DNA of 64,000 nucleotides from Exiguobacterium sp. s124 (GCF_018617485.1 NZ_JACSKH010000001.1:372001-436000); one strand, 5' to 3'. Counted from the stretch's first letter, positions 12,465 to 20,925 are shown. Notes: generated from the sequence alone by a model not told the origin. Made by a program: numbers and translations.

Positions 12465-14156
12465 TTATCCACGCTCCTTAAAGAGTCGTTTTTTACGTTG
12501 CGTACGTAAGTAAATTGTGTAAATTAGAAAAGTAAGGACTGCTACTAACGTAACAAGGGCGAGTGCCAAAAGTGAACGTTCAAGAAATGATGTCGGGAGA
12601 TACCGTTTTAGTTGATTGATGACTTGAGAACGGTCATCCCGCAATGTGAGGACGCCATCCACAGTCGTGACGGATACATCTACCGTACTTACTTGCTCAT
12701 CTTGCTCACGCAAATTGAACCAGCGGAAACCAGGAGTCGATTCCATCATGTCCACGAGAGCGGGTAGGTGCTCTGTTCCAATATACGGGTGGTAAAATCC
12801 ACCAATCATCGACTCTCGGACAATCATCATCTCATCACGTGCTCGCCGCATTTCCTCGACGGGTCTAGGCAGGTCGGTACGCACGTAACCAATCGTTTCC
12901 GGATACAGTGTCATCCCCTGTAACAGAGTAGGCTTTGAAATGTAAGGGGTGGTTCCCATCACTTCCCAATCGCTGTTGCTCCATTGTACTTGTCCGAAAA
13001 TATTCGAAAATTGCTCGGATGCCAATGCATAGCCAGAGTGTGACATCGTATAGTGAGGTGCTTCAAAACCTAACGGATGCAGGTCGAGCGAAACGAGCTC
13101 ATGAATGGAGCGGGTCAATTTTGAACGAATGTAGGCGGTTTCGCCTTCTAGAACCGTTTCCATGTACTGTTTATAGTCACGGTCGTTACTGAACGCCTCT
13201 TGTTGTTTTAATATCGGCGGTGTTTCATTTGAAGGAACGAGAACAGGTTGATTGTTTTCGACATCCCAAAATTCAAAACCCTCTCCCGTCTCAGAAGAGC
13301 GATATTGATGGGTATATCCATGAGAAATCACCGTAGCCCCGCGTTCTTCGAGCCGATTGATCACTTGAAGTAACTTCGGACGGTCGGTATAGTGAACATT
13401 TTGTCCGTTGTCTGGATCGACATACACTGCAATCACGGCTAACAGGATTGGGACATCACGGTCTAACAAGTAATCACCGACCTTTTCAAGCAGTACCGGA
13501 TCCGTACTCGGGTTGATGTCCTCTAATCGCAGGTAACCGAGATGTTCCTCTTTTGCTTTGACCTTAAAAAAGTCATACAAACTATCTGCTACGAGTAAGG
13601 AAGAACGGTTCAAGAGGTTATAAACTCCCGAATAAAAATGAGTACCTGTTTGGATGATCATCGGCCGTTTCACATTTTTCTCAATCAAACTCGCGTGCAC
13701 GATCGAGTCATCATGATTTACCAAAAAAACAGTGTCTGCTAACTCGAATGTCAAATCTGTATCTGTACGTGTTTGATGAAACTTCGAGATACCTTGAACG
13801 CGTGTTGTGTCAATTTTCTTGAAGACATTGAGTTGATCTACATTGTATCCAATACCATAGAGTGGGAGATTTGACTGATTGATTTGTTCACGAGTTGATT
13901 TAGGGATTGGAGAAGGATTCACACCGTAGTAAAAAAGATGACTCGTCTTACTAAGTGAATTTGGTACTACTTCTGTATCGCGAATGATGTCAATCTCTTT
14001 AGAAAATCGAGAAACGAGCGCATCCAATTTGTACACTTCTGGCGGTATATCGTTCGATTGAGAACTATAAATGATTGAAACGTGAGAATCTTGTGCTTGA
14101 ACCGGTTGTGGTATACAAAGTAATGCAACGAAAAAGAAGAATATCTTATAGCGCAT
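12465..14156 (-). CDS. ydaL: DUF2334 polysaccharide-deacetylase-like protein, YdaL-like
   Basis: A 563-residue exported protein with a signal peptide (1-21, ...PVQAQ) and a C-terminal membrane anchor (about 530-552) followed by basic residues. The body resembles DUF2334, a family distantly related to carbohydrate esterase 4: the segments LRLEDINPS, ISHGYTHQY and GFEAPHY fit the expected metal and catalytic regions. It probably modifies the Yda polymer outside the membrane. The ribosome site is weak and the start overlaps ydaK by 11 bases, suggesting coupling. Confidence 0.8.
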   Translation of the reverse strand: MRYKIFFFFVALLCIPQPVQAQDSHVSIIYSSQSNDIPPEVYKLDALVSRFSKEIDIIRDTEVVPNSLSKTSHLFYYGVNPSPIPKSTREQINQSNLPLYGIGYNVDQLNVFKKIDTTRVQGISKFHQTRTDTDLTFELADTVFLVNHDDSIVHASLIEKNVKRPMIIQTGTHFYSGVYNLLNRSSLLVADSLYDFFKVKAKEEHLGYLRLEDINPSTDPVLLEKVGDYLLDRDVPILLAVIAVYVDPDNGQNVHYTDRPKLLQVINRLEERGATVISHGYTHQYRSSETGEGFEFWDVENNQPVLVPSNETPPILKQQEAFSNDRDYKQYMETVLEGETAYIRSKLTRSIHELVSLDLHPLGFEAPHYTMSHSGYALASEQFSNIFGQVQWSNSDWEVMGTTPYISKPTLLQGMTLYPETIGYVRTDLPRPVEEMRRARDEMMIVRESMIGGFYHPYIGTEHLPALVDMMESTPGFRWFNLREQDEQVSTVDVSVTTVDGVLTLRDDRSQVINQLKRYLPTSFLERSLLALALVTLVAVLTFLIYTIYLRTQRKKRLFKERG

Positions 14157-15003
14157 AGCTTTTCAGCTCGTTTCGCATGAGGCCCAATACGTCCGCTGGT
14201 GATTCGATACCGGATTTGTTTGTGACGGTATAGTGGGCAATATGATTTGTGAATGAAATCGTTTTTCCATTGGAAATGTGATAGTCTCCAATCATTCTTC
14301 TGAAGCGGTTCAAAATGATCTCCATATTTTCTTCTGAAGCATACGGTAAAATGAGAGCGAACTCTTCGGTAGACAATCGAAATTTTTTATCTGTCGTTCG
14401 TGTGGATTGATGTAACCGCTCACTGAAAAACGTTAAGAATCGCGTTGACTCTTCTGCACCATACAATCCTTTAAAATCCGCTAAATGATCAATTTTGTAT
14501 AGGAGGACGGTGAACGATTCACCATGACGGTTTGTCCGATCAATCTCTAATTGAAGCTCAAGTTCGAAACGGTCCGCATTGTCGAGTCCAGTCTCATCAT
14601 CGATTGCGACGAGTCGCCTGACTTTTTCAAGTAGTGCGATATTAGTTTGACTTAATTGGTTGATTCGCTCATAGACGCTCCCGCTCAAAATCACAAGTCC
14701 AATGAGCCAAAGCCCATAGTAGAAGAGAGTGGCTTCTGAAAAAAGAAAGGTCTGGTCACCCGGACGAAAGAACATATTCCAAAAATAAAGACTTCCGAAA
14801 AGGAATAATATTAATAATGTAGTGAATAAACCGGCTCGCATTCCTGCAAACAAACTAATACAGACGGCTAGGGCGATGAGCATCATTCCCTCGTTTTGCA
14901 CTTTTCCTAAATCGGGCACATACATAAACAACACGGCGACGGCAAGAAGCAACAGGCCGATTTGTAAACTGATCAGACTCGTTTTACGGAATGAGGTATC
15001 CAT
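14146..15003 (-). CDS. ydaK: degenerate GGDEF membrane protein, c-di-GMP receptor YdaK-like
   Basis: The 285-residue protein has four predicted membrane segments in residues 10-115 and a cytoplasmic GGDEF domain. The signature GGDEF is replaced by STEEF (about 211-215), so diguanylate cyclase activity is unlikely. The allosteric I-site RxxD is kept as RTTD (about 202-205), exactly five residues before it. B. subtilis YdaK and Listeria PssE, in the same gene position, are c-di-GMP receptors that activate polymer synthesis; the same role is inferred here. I start at ATG 15003, eight bases from AAGGGGG, rather than at a TTG two codons earlier. It overlaps ydaJ by 20 bases. Confidence 0.85.
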   Translation of the reverse strand: MDTSFRKTSLISLQIGLLLLAVAVLFMYVPDLGKVQNEGMMLIALAVCISLFAGMRAGLFTTLLILFLFGSLYFWNMFFRPGDQTFLFSEATLFYYGLWLIGLVILSGSVYERINQLSQTNIALLEKVRRLVAIDDETGLDNADRFELELQLEIDRTNRHGESFTVLLYKIDHLADFKGLYGAEESTRFLTFFSERLHQSTRTTDKKFRLSTEEFALILPYASEENMEIILNRFRRMIGDYHISNGKTISFTNHIAHYTVTNKSGIESPADVLGLMRNELKSYAL

Positions 15004-16054
15004 TTTCAAGTCCCCCTTCTGCTAGTAGTGGTAATAAGTTATCAAATGAGTGAGTTTCTTTTGTTGAGATATCAAGATACCCTCCGACATATTCAGATGA
15101 AGAATCGGAGACCATCGATGACTTCAAACGTGCCATCACTTCCTCCGCAAACTCATGCTCGTCGCGTTCGAGTAAATAAAAAACAGCTAACGCATAGACG
15201 GCTTGAGATTCATAATCAACAATTGGCTCTTTCGTTACTCGATCGTATCGACCAAATACCGGACCTTGATCAAAGGCATCTTTAAAAAAGATATAGAAAG
15301 GATTTGTCGATAATCCAAACTGTTCATATCGAAGAGCGACATAAAGTTGGTCAATCATATTGATTTCATCATCGAATTGATATGTTTTCTCGGAAATGGA
15401 GTAGGATTTTGCAAAGAATGGCTCGCTCAAAGGAGCTTTTTCAAGTAGTTTCTTACTGTTTTCGTATAAATTATTTGATGACGACATGAGACGGAGCGCT
15501 GATTCATCTAAATAACTTAGTGTCAACATATCACCTGTTTCATTTGTCGGCCGATTTATATAATCGACGGGAAGACCGTCTTTCACTGCATGAGTCGTCA
15601 GGGGTTTGGCGATGCGTTTGGCTAAGTCGGCGTATGACATCTCGTCAAATACATCTGCTGCCTGGTATAAGGCATGAACGATTCGAGCATCATCAATCCA
15701 TGCGTTGGCAGGACTTTGGGTAATCGTGTGATCGACTTGTTCGAGTCGCCAACTGACTAGATTGGAGTCATCCAAAAAATAGTGTTCGAGTACATCGGCT
15801 TGATGGGCAAACTCGTCTTCACGTTTTTGTTGAACTAAAAATAGTAAATAAAGCCCGAGGGACTCAGACAAAAATTCATGATCTCGATTGGTGATGTCTG
15901 TTTGAATCAAACCTTCCTCCGTCATTAAATGCTTCCGGATAAACGATTCAGTTGGGAATTGACTTTTGTACTCTTTAGAAGGCTTTGGTTCATCATTGAA
16001 GCAACCTGATAATAAAAAAATACATGATAGTGAAGCAAAAACGAGATATCGCAT
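14984..16054 (-). CDS. ydaJ: YdaJ-like lipoprotein, GH8-like fold
   Basis: A 356-residue lipoprotein with a lipobox LLSGC (Cys18) after a hydrophobic signal. The rest resembles the alpha-helical GH8-type glycosidase-like YdaJ/PssZ group, with NAWIDDARIV as a recognisable segment. It is the first gene of the ydaJKLMN operon. It probably trims or releases the exopolysaccharide outside the membrane; enzyme activity is inferred only. The ribosome site ATAAGGAG is well placed. Confidence 0.78.
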   Translation of the reverse strand: MRYLVFASLSCIFLLSGCFNDEPKPSKEYKSQFPTESFIRKHLMTEEGLIQTDITNRDHEFLSESLGLYLLFLVQQKREDEFAHQADVLEHYFLDDSNLVSWRLEQVDHTITQSPANAWIDDARIVHALYQAADVFDEMSYADLAKRIAKPLTTHAVKDGLPVDYINRPTNETGDMLTLSYLDESALRLMSSSNNLYENSKKLLEKAPLSEPFFAKSYSISEKTYQFDDEINMIDQLYVALRYEQFGLSTNPFYIFFKDAFDQGPVFGRYDRVTKEPIVDYESQAVYALAVFYLLERDEHEFAEEVMARLKSSMVSDSSSEYVGGYLDISTKETHSFDNLLPLLAEGGLENGYLIP

Positions 16055-16151
16055 GGAAAGCTCCTTATCAACTTGTTGTAAGTAATGAGGTCAGGCAAAA
16101 AAAAGTGGATTGTTCTTTGAATAGTCTGTTCTATTCTAAAGTTCGTATAGG

Positions 16152-16181
16152 ATTAGAATTTATTCTTTACTTGAGTGTCAA
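16152..16181 (-). promoter_or_regulatory. candidate promoter of the yda operon
   Basis: On the minus strand TTGACA (16176-16181) and TCTAAT (16152-16157) are 18 bases apart, about 100 bases before the ydaJ start. The rest of the 16055-16314 gap is A/T-rich, and I see no gene in it. Confidence 0.55.
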
Positions 16182-16392
16182 TACATAATTCATTCGATTC
16201 TCTGTAAGCGAAGTGACTAAAAAATCATTACTATATATATCGGTATTAAATTTTAATAAATTGAGCGGAACATAGAAAATATTGCACTAAAAAATACTTT
16301 TACCAACTTTTTAACTAAATCAGGCGAGAATTCTCCCTCCTCTAAGCGTCTTGGGGCGAAGCCTAGCGTAGGTGGGAGATGAATCGCACATC

Positions 16393-16421
16393 TTGGTAAG
16401 ATTGTATGTGCTCAATATAAT
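16393..16421 (+). promoter_or_regulatory. promoter of tnpA
   Basis: TTGGTA (16393-16398) and a perfect TATAAT (16416-16421) are 17 bases apart, 37 bases before the tnpA ATG. Confidence 0.6.
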
Positions 16422-16458
16422 CAGTGTAACCAATCAAAAGGACTGATGTATCAATGAA

Positions 16459-16836
16459 ATGGATACGAACAAACATTCAGTCCTTCTTCTGAACTACCAT
16501 CTCGTCTTGGTGGTCAAATATAGACGCAAGGTGATTGAAGAAGACGTCTCGGAGTTCGCGAGACGAACGTTCGAACGGATCGGCGCGTCATACCACATCA
16601 CACTGACCGAGTGGAACCATGACGGCGATCATGTCCATGTGTTGTTCAAAGCCCACCCGAACACAGAGATGTCGAAGTTCCTGAACGCCTACAAGAGCGC
16701 CAGTAGCCGACTGATCAAACGAGACTTTCCGCACGTCAAGGGACGACTGTGGAAAGAAATGTTCTGGTCTCGAAGCTCCTGCCTCGTGACGACCGACGGC
16801 ATCAGGCAATACATCGAAAAACAAGGGAAGGAGTGA
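16459..16836 (+). CDS. tnpA: IS200-type Y1 (HUH) transposase, possibly impaired
   Basis: TnpA cuts and rejoins single-stranded element ends through a tyrosine-DNA link. The 125-residue protein shows the HUH motif (H58 and H60 in GDHVHVLF) and the catalytic tyrosine Y118 in RQYIEKQ. Compared with my knowledge of the family, the conserved loop between the last beta strand and the tyrosine helix (usually T-x-G-G-A-x-x-x-x-I-x-x-Y) is about five residues short: here TTDGIRQY. This looks like an in-frame 15-base deletion and may disable the enzyme. The purine-rich ribosome site lies unusually far (17 bases) from the ATG. Its stop is 5 bases before tnpB. Confidence 0.85.
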   Translation: MDTNKHSVLLLNYHLVLVVKYRRKVIEEDVSEFARRTFERIGASYHITLTEWNHDGDHVHVLFKAHPNTEMSKFLNAYKSASSRLIKRDFPHVKGRLWKEMFWSRSSCLVTTDGIRQYIEKQGKE

Positions 16837-16841
16837 TCACT

Positions 16842-17933
16842 TTGCTGAAGGCGTACAAGTTTCGGCTATACCCGACAAGACCGCAACAGGAATACTTCAT
16901 GAAGACGTTCGGTTGTGTGCGTTTCGTCTACAATAGGATGCTCGAAGAACGTATCCGGATGTATGAAGAGTCGAAGCTGAACCCCGACGCAAAGCAGAAG
17001 CTCCCGACCCCGGCGAAGTATAAACCCGAATTCCCTTTCTTGAAAGAGGTCGACAGTCTGTCCCTTGCCAATGCCCAGATGGATCTGAACAAGGCATACG
17101 CCAACTTCTTCCGGGACAGGTCTGTCGGTTTCCCGAAGTTCAAATCGAAGCACAGCGACCGTGCCTCCTACACGACCAACAATCAGAACGGGAGCGTCCG
17201 CATCGAGGACGGGAAGGTGAGACTTCCTAAGATCGGCTTCGTGAAGTTCAACCAACATCGTCCGTTCGAGGGTATCATCAAGTCCGCGACGGTCTCGATG
17301 ACGAAGACGGGCAAGTTCTTCGTCTCCATCCTCGTCAATCAAGGTGAAGAAAAGTGGGTTCCTGCCAAAAATAAAATCGGTATCGATCTCGGCCTCGAAC
17401 ACTTCGCCATCATGACGAATGACGAGATGGTTTCGAACAAGATTGACAATCCTCGTTTCCTTCGCAAGTCGGAAGAGAAGGTCAAGAAGGCGCAGCGCGC
17501 TTTGTCACGAAAGAGGATTGGAAGCAAGAACCGAGAGAAAGCCAAGCTGATCCTCGCCAAGAAATACGAAAAGATTGCAAACCAACGTAAAGACTTTCTT
17601 CATAAATTGTCGAAACGAATCGTTGACGAGAACCAAGTCATCGTCGTGGAGACATTGAAGTCGAACAACATGATGAAGAACCACAAGGTCGCTAAATCGA
17701 TCGCAGATGTCAGTTGGTACGAGTTCGTCCGGCGACTCGAGTACAAATCAAACTTCTACGGACGGACGCTCATCAAGGCGGATCAATGGTTCGCATCGAC
17801 GCAGATCTGTTCCACTTGCGGCGAGAAAGGCGAGAAGAAGACGATGGATGTCCGTGAATGGACGTGTGCCTGTGGCGCTCATCATGACCGTGACATCAAC
17901 GCGAGCATCAACCTGTTGATGTTGGCAAACTAA
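16842..17933 (+). CDS. tnpB: RNA-guided nuclease TnpB
   Basis: TnpB is the omega-RNA-guided DNA nuclease of IS200/IS605 elements, an evolutionary relative of Cas12. The 363-residue protein keeps the three RuvC acidic residues: D182 (IGIDLG), E270 (VVETLK) and D351 (HDRDINAS). The zinc-finger cysteines C323, C326, C342 and C344 sit between the last two. I start at TTG 16842 because AAGGAG lies 8-9 bases upstream and the N terminus LKAYKFRLYPT is typical; the longer frame overlaps tnpA. The protein appears intact, unlike the neighbouring tnpA. Confidence 0.9.
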   Translation: MLKAYKFRLYPTRPQQEYFMKTFGCVRFVYNRMLEERIRMYEESKLNPDAKQKLPTPAKYKPEFPFLKEVDSLSLANAQMDLNKAYANFFRDRSVGFPKFKSKHSDRASYTTNNQNGSVRIEDGKVRLPKIGFVKFNQHRPFEGIIKSATVSMTKTGKFFVSILVNQGEEKWVPAKNKIGIDLGLEHFAIMTNDEMVSNKIDNPRFLRKSEEKVKKAQRALSRKRIGSKNREKAKLILAKKYEKIANQRKDFLHKLSKRIVDENQVIVVETLKSNNMMKNHKVAKSIADVSWYEFVRRLEYKSNFYGRTLIKADQWFASTQICSTCGEKGEKKTMDVREWTCACGAHHDRDINASINLLMLAN

Positions 17934-18058
17934 AACGAATTCCTTCAGGGTGGGAACCACCCGACGAGCTTGGTAAACAACCGTGGCTAGTAAAAGTACG
18001 GTCTTCCCAAGAAGCCCCCACTTCAATTTGCGAAGCAAATAAGTGGTGAGTAGTTCAC
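17934..18058 (+). ncRNA. probable omega-RNA scaffold and right end of the IS
   Basis: The region after the tnpB stop has the features of a TnpB guide-RNA scaffold. A short stem (GGGTGGG/ACCACCC type) lies near 17949-17969, and a perfect stem-loop (CCACTT with an inner AATTTGC arm) lies at about 18018-18046. The tail ends GTTCAC at 18058. The RNA probably begins inside the 3' end of tnpB. The guide would be the flanking bases starting at 18059. Boundaries are inferred from the family layout. Confidence 0.5.
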
Positions 18059-18078
18059 GTGTATAGGAATTGGAACAT

Positions 18079-18131
18079 AGAAACACCTCGTAAAATCTGG
18101 ATTTTCTATCCGGATTTTACGAGGTGTTTCT
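18079..18131. terminator. 19-bp perfect hairpin, terminator-like
   Basis: Arms 18079-18097 and 18113-18131 are perfectly complementary with a 15-base loop, and T-rich sequence flanks both sides. It lies just beyond the stop of the minus-strand acetyltransferase, for which it is the likely terminator. It is only 20 bases from the IS right end. Confidence 0.7.
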
Positions 18132-18150
18132 AATTTTATTCTATAGTTTT

Positions 18151-18798
18151 TTATAAATATTTTTCTTGGATGTCACGCTTACGTGTCACTTTAGCAGGTG
18201 TACCGTAAGCGATGACTTGGCTCGGTAGATTGGAGACGACGGTGGCACCGGCGCCGACGACGGTATCGGATCCGATATGAATATTATGGATGACCGTCGC
18301 GCCCATCCCGACAAAAGTTCGTTCGCCGAGACGAACATTGCCACCAAGATGAGCACCTGGTGCAACAGAAGAAAACGGGGCGAGGTGACAGTCGTGGTCG
18401 ACAGAAGACATCGTGTTGACGACGCTGTGTGCCTCGAGTCGCGTGTTCGGATTGACGACGCTTCCCGCCATCACGGCGACACCTGGACCGATGGTTACAT
18501 TTTTGCCGATGATGGCGCTCGGATGAATGGCAGAGATGAATTCAAAGTCTGGCATTTGTTCTCGTATGCGATATTCAATCATTGCGCGTTGATCATTGTC
18601 CCCAATTCCGATAATTCCTTTTCGGATAGCCACATTTGAACTGATTTTTCCGAGAATCGGATAGCCGAGAATGAATTTACCGATTAAACTTGGGCTATCG
18701 TCATATATGCCTGCAATCCGATAAAGTCCTGTCAGCTCCAATATATCAATCAATACTTGCGCGTGACCACCCGCTCCAAAAACTACGATCCATTCCAT
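18151..18798 (-). CDS. NeuD/PglD-type sugar O/N-acetyltransferase
   Basis: A 215-residue acyltransferase. An N-terminal Rossmann-like sugar-binding domain (IVVFGAGGHAQVLID) is followed by left-handed beta-helix hexapeptide repeats (residues 90-205) with the catalytic-base region SSVDHDCHL. Family members acetylate sialic acid (NeuD) or the 4-amino group of UDP-amino sugars (PglD). No sialic acid genes are in the window, whereas a dTDP-amino sugar route is, so N-acetylation of an amino sugar is the better guess. It is transcribed divergently from the aldolase gene and ends at the 18079-18131 hairpin. Confidence 0.8.
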   Translation of the reverse strand: MEWIVVFGAGGHAQVLIDILELTGLYRIAGIYDDSPSLIGKFILGYPILGKISSNVAIRKGIIGIGDNDQRAMIEYRIREQMPDFEFISAIHPSAIIGKNVTIGPGVAVMAGSVVNPNTRLEAHSVVNTMSSVDHDCHLAPFSSVAPGAHLGGNVRLGERTFVGMGATVIHNIHIGSDTVVGAGATVVSNLPSQVIAYGTPAKVTRKRDIQEKYL

Positions 18799-19019
18799 TT
18801 GGAAGTCACCCCTTTGCCGAAAAATGTCGAGTTATCTGTAATCACATTATTGCCGATTCTCTTAAATTCAAACAAAACCAAAAAGAATTGACGAGCATGA
18901 TTTTGGAATGCCATTTGAGAAGACGTATATCGTTGCAAAAAGATGCTATTCTTTTCTGTTTCATTGTTTTTTGGGATGGCTAATTTCAAATCGTAGTGAT
19001 TTTGGTGAAGGGGGTTAGG

Positions 19020-19868
19020 ATGATGTCTTTGGCGTTCATGTATATTACGAATCAACCGGAAGTTGCACGTTTGGCTGAACAAAATGGGGTCGATCTCATC
19101 TTTGTCGATTTAGAATTAAACGGAAAAGAGGAACGACAGGGACATCTCGACACAGTCATTTCGAGACATTCAATGCACGATGTCAGTCGCATCCGTTCCG
19201 TCTTGAAACACGCCATGCTGCTCGTTCGCATCAATCCGATTCATGCCGGATCACGTTTTGAAATTAACGAAGCGATTTTTCGTGGCGCGGACATGTTGAT
19301 GCTGCCGTATTATAAAACGGTTGATGAAGTGGCAACATTTATCGAAATGGTTGATGGTCGCGTCAAAGTATGTCTCCTTTGCGAGACGAAAGAAGCGGTC
19401 ACGTGCATGCCGGACGTATTGCGTTTACGCGGAATCGATTCGATTCATATCGGATTGAACGATCTTCATTTGAGTTATGGTCAGACGTTTTTATTTGAAC
19501 CACTCACAACGGGACTCGTCGAATCGATTGTCACGCGAATTCGAGCAACTGGAATTCCGTATGGCTTCGGTGGGATTGCCCGGATTGGGGAGGGGCGGGT
19601 TCCTGCCGAACGAATCATTCCGGAACATGTCCGCCTCGGTTCGTCATGTGTCATTTTGTCTCGGAGCTTCTGTCATATCGGTCACGCGATAAAAGTATCT
19701 TCACAGCAGGCTCAAACATTCCAAGAAGGGGTATGGAGAATTAGGGCATATGAGCAGCAACTCGAATCGATGCCTGTTGAATGGTTTGAACAAAATCGTA
19801 TGCGACTCATCGAAGAAGTTCAAGCCATCACATCAGAAATACGCCAAGAGAAAGGAATGTTGTCATGA
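19020..19868 (+). CDS. HpcH/HpaI aldolase/citrate lyase family protein
   Basis: A 282-residue TIM-barrel protein. VDLIFVDLE near the N terminus, the RINP segment, CLLCETKEAV and IGLNDLHLSYGQ match the HpcH/HpaI family, which makes or cleaves C-C bonds of 2-keto acids with a divalent metal. The start could be ATG 19020 or 19023; GAAGGGGG lies 5-8 bases upstream. Its stop overlaps the next gene as ATGA, so the aldolase and the 2-hydroxyacid dehydrogenase form a coupled pair. A role in making a keto-acid-derived decoration of the polysaccharide is only inference. Confidence 0.8.
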   Translation: MMSLAFMYITNQPEVARLAEQNGVDLIFVDLELNGKEERQGHLDTVISRHSMHDVSRIRSVLKHAMLLVRINPIHAGSRFEINEAIFRGADMLMLPYYKTVDEVATFIEMVDGRVKVCLLCETKEAVTCMPDVLRLRGIDSIHIGLNDLHLSYGQTFLFEPLTTGLVESIVTRIRATGIPYGFGGIARIGEGRVPAERIIPEHVRLGSSCVILSRSFCHIGHAIKVSSQQAQTFQEGVWRIRAYEQQLESMPVEWFEQNRMRLIEEVQAITSEIRQEKGMLS

Positions 19869-20776
19869 ACGTATGGGTGACAGGGATGCGTCTATCCCTC
19901 GACCAACAAGCGCAGCTTGAACAGTTAGGCCACAACGTCACAATTCTTCAAAAAGAGTCAGAGATTCAAGAGCGAGATGTATCTGAAGTAGAAGTGCTCG
20001 TCTGCCAAAACGTGTTTGCTTATCGGGCGCTTGAAGATTTTCCTCGCTTGAAGGTCGTTCAAGCCGTGAGTGCCGGCCTTGATCGCTTACCCGTTGAAGC
20101 ATTAAAAGAGAAAGGCATTCGCATTTATAACGCCGGCGATACATACGCCGTTCCGATGGCAGAATGGGTCGTCTGGCAATTGCTCGACTTTATGAAACAT
20201 GGCGCCGCGTTTCGCGAGAAGCAACAAAATCGACAATGGGAAAAAGAAAGACGATTACTCGAACTGACGGGAAAGACGGTCACACTGCTTGGGGTCGGCA
20301 ACGTCAGTGAAGCGATCGCGAAACGGTTACGTGCGTTTGATATGCATCTGATTGGTGTCGGGCACCGTGAAAAAGACGTACCGTTTGTCGACCGCTACGT
20401 GTTATTGGACGAACTCCATGATGTGTTGAAAGAGAGCGATGTCGTCATTTTGGCGTTACCGCTCAAGGACGAGACGTATCATCTGATCGATCGGGATGCA
20501 CTCGCGGCGATGAAAGAGGACGCCATCCTCATCAACGTGGCGCGCGGGGCAATCATTGACGAAGAGGCACTGGTCGAAACGCTCCAAGAAGGAAAATTCT
20601 TCGGCGTCGCGCTCGATGTATTCGAAACGGAGCCGATTCAACCGAGTCATCCGTTGTATGAGTTCGCGTGGGTGAGTCTCACGCCACACAATTCCTACGT
20701 ATCGGATCAGGTAAACAACCGACTCTTCCAGAACGTGCTCGCGAATCTACAGAATGAACAACCATCTACCACGTGA
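19865..20776 (+). CDS. D-2-hydroxyacid dehydrogenase
   Basis: A 303-residue NAD(P)-dependent enzyme that interconverts 2-keto and D-2-hydroxy acids. The catalytic Arg (about R227, NVARGAIIDE), Glu (in DVFETEP) and His (H275, TPHNSY) are present. The dinucleotide loop reads GVGNVS, with Ser in place of the usual last Gly. It is coupled to the aldolase by an ATGA overlap, so the two may act in sequence on the same keto acid. A terminator follows, separating the pair from the glycosyltransferase operon. Confidence 0.85.
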   Translation: MNVWVTGMRLSLDQQAQLEQLGHNVTILQKESEIQERDVSEVEVLVCQNVFAYRALEDFPRLKVVQAVSAGLDRLPVEALKEKGIRIYNAGDTYAVPMAEWVVWQLLDFMKHGAAFREKQQNRQWEKERRLLELTGKTVTLLGVGNVSEAIAKRLRAFDMHLIGVGHREKDVPFVDRYVLLDELHDVLKESDVVILALPLKDETYHLIDRDALAAMKEDAILINVARGAIIDEEALVETLQEGKFFGVALDVFETEPIQPSHPLYEFAWVSLTPHNSYVSDQVNNRLFQNVLANLQNEQPSTT

Positions 20777-20782
20777 CGACGG

Positions 20783-20812
20783 ACAGACCGAAACTTTCGG
20801 TCTGTTTTTTTG
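20783..20812 (+). terminator. terminator after the D-2-hydroxyacid dehydrogenase
   Basis: The stem ACAGACCGAA / TTCGGTCTGT with a 3-base loop is followed by TTTTTTT. Confidence 0.92.
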
Positions 20813-20910
20813 TTGTGCCGCTTCAAAAGAGGTCCTTATGATAATTCACTAAAAAATTATTCGCTACTCATTTCAATTCGTATTTATTCAAAAAATCGAA
20901 TGGGAACAAC

Positions 20911-20925
20911 GAGTTATAGTAACTC
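20911..20925. promoter_or_regulatory. palindrome before the capsule operon, candidate operator
   Basis: GAGTTA-TAG-TAACTC is a perfect 6-bp dyad 41 bases before the first glycosyltransferase ATG. It contains a TATAGT that could be the -10 box; no good -35 is seen. A repressor site over the promoter is a reasonable guess. Confidence 0.4.

Larger units (their letters stand above)
16315..18058 (+). mobile_element. IS200/IS605-family insertion sequence (tnpA + tnpB)
   Basis: The element holds a Y1 transposase (tnpA), a TnpB nuclease and hairpin-forming ends. The left end contains an outer inverted repeat (TCTCCC at 16332-16337, GGGAGA at 16374-16379). The right end has a stem around 18018-18046 and the characteristic tail ending GTTCAC at 18058. 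There are no terminal inverted repeats or target duplication, as expected of the family. The exact left boundary is uncertain; a TTTAA at 16310-16314 could be the insertion target/TAM. It sits in the gap between the yda promoter and the acetyltransferase terminator, breaking no gene. Confidence 0.82.

Noticed and set aside
18079-18131. Perfect hairpin considered as a terminal inverted repeat of the IS
   Set aside because: IS200/IS605 elements have no terminal inverted repeats, and the typical right-end tail already finishes at 18058. It fits a terminator.
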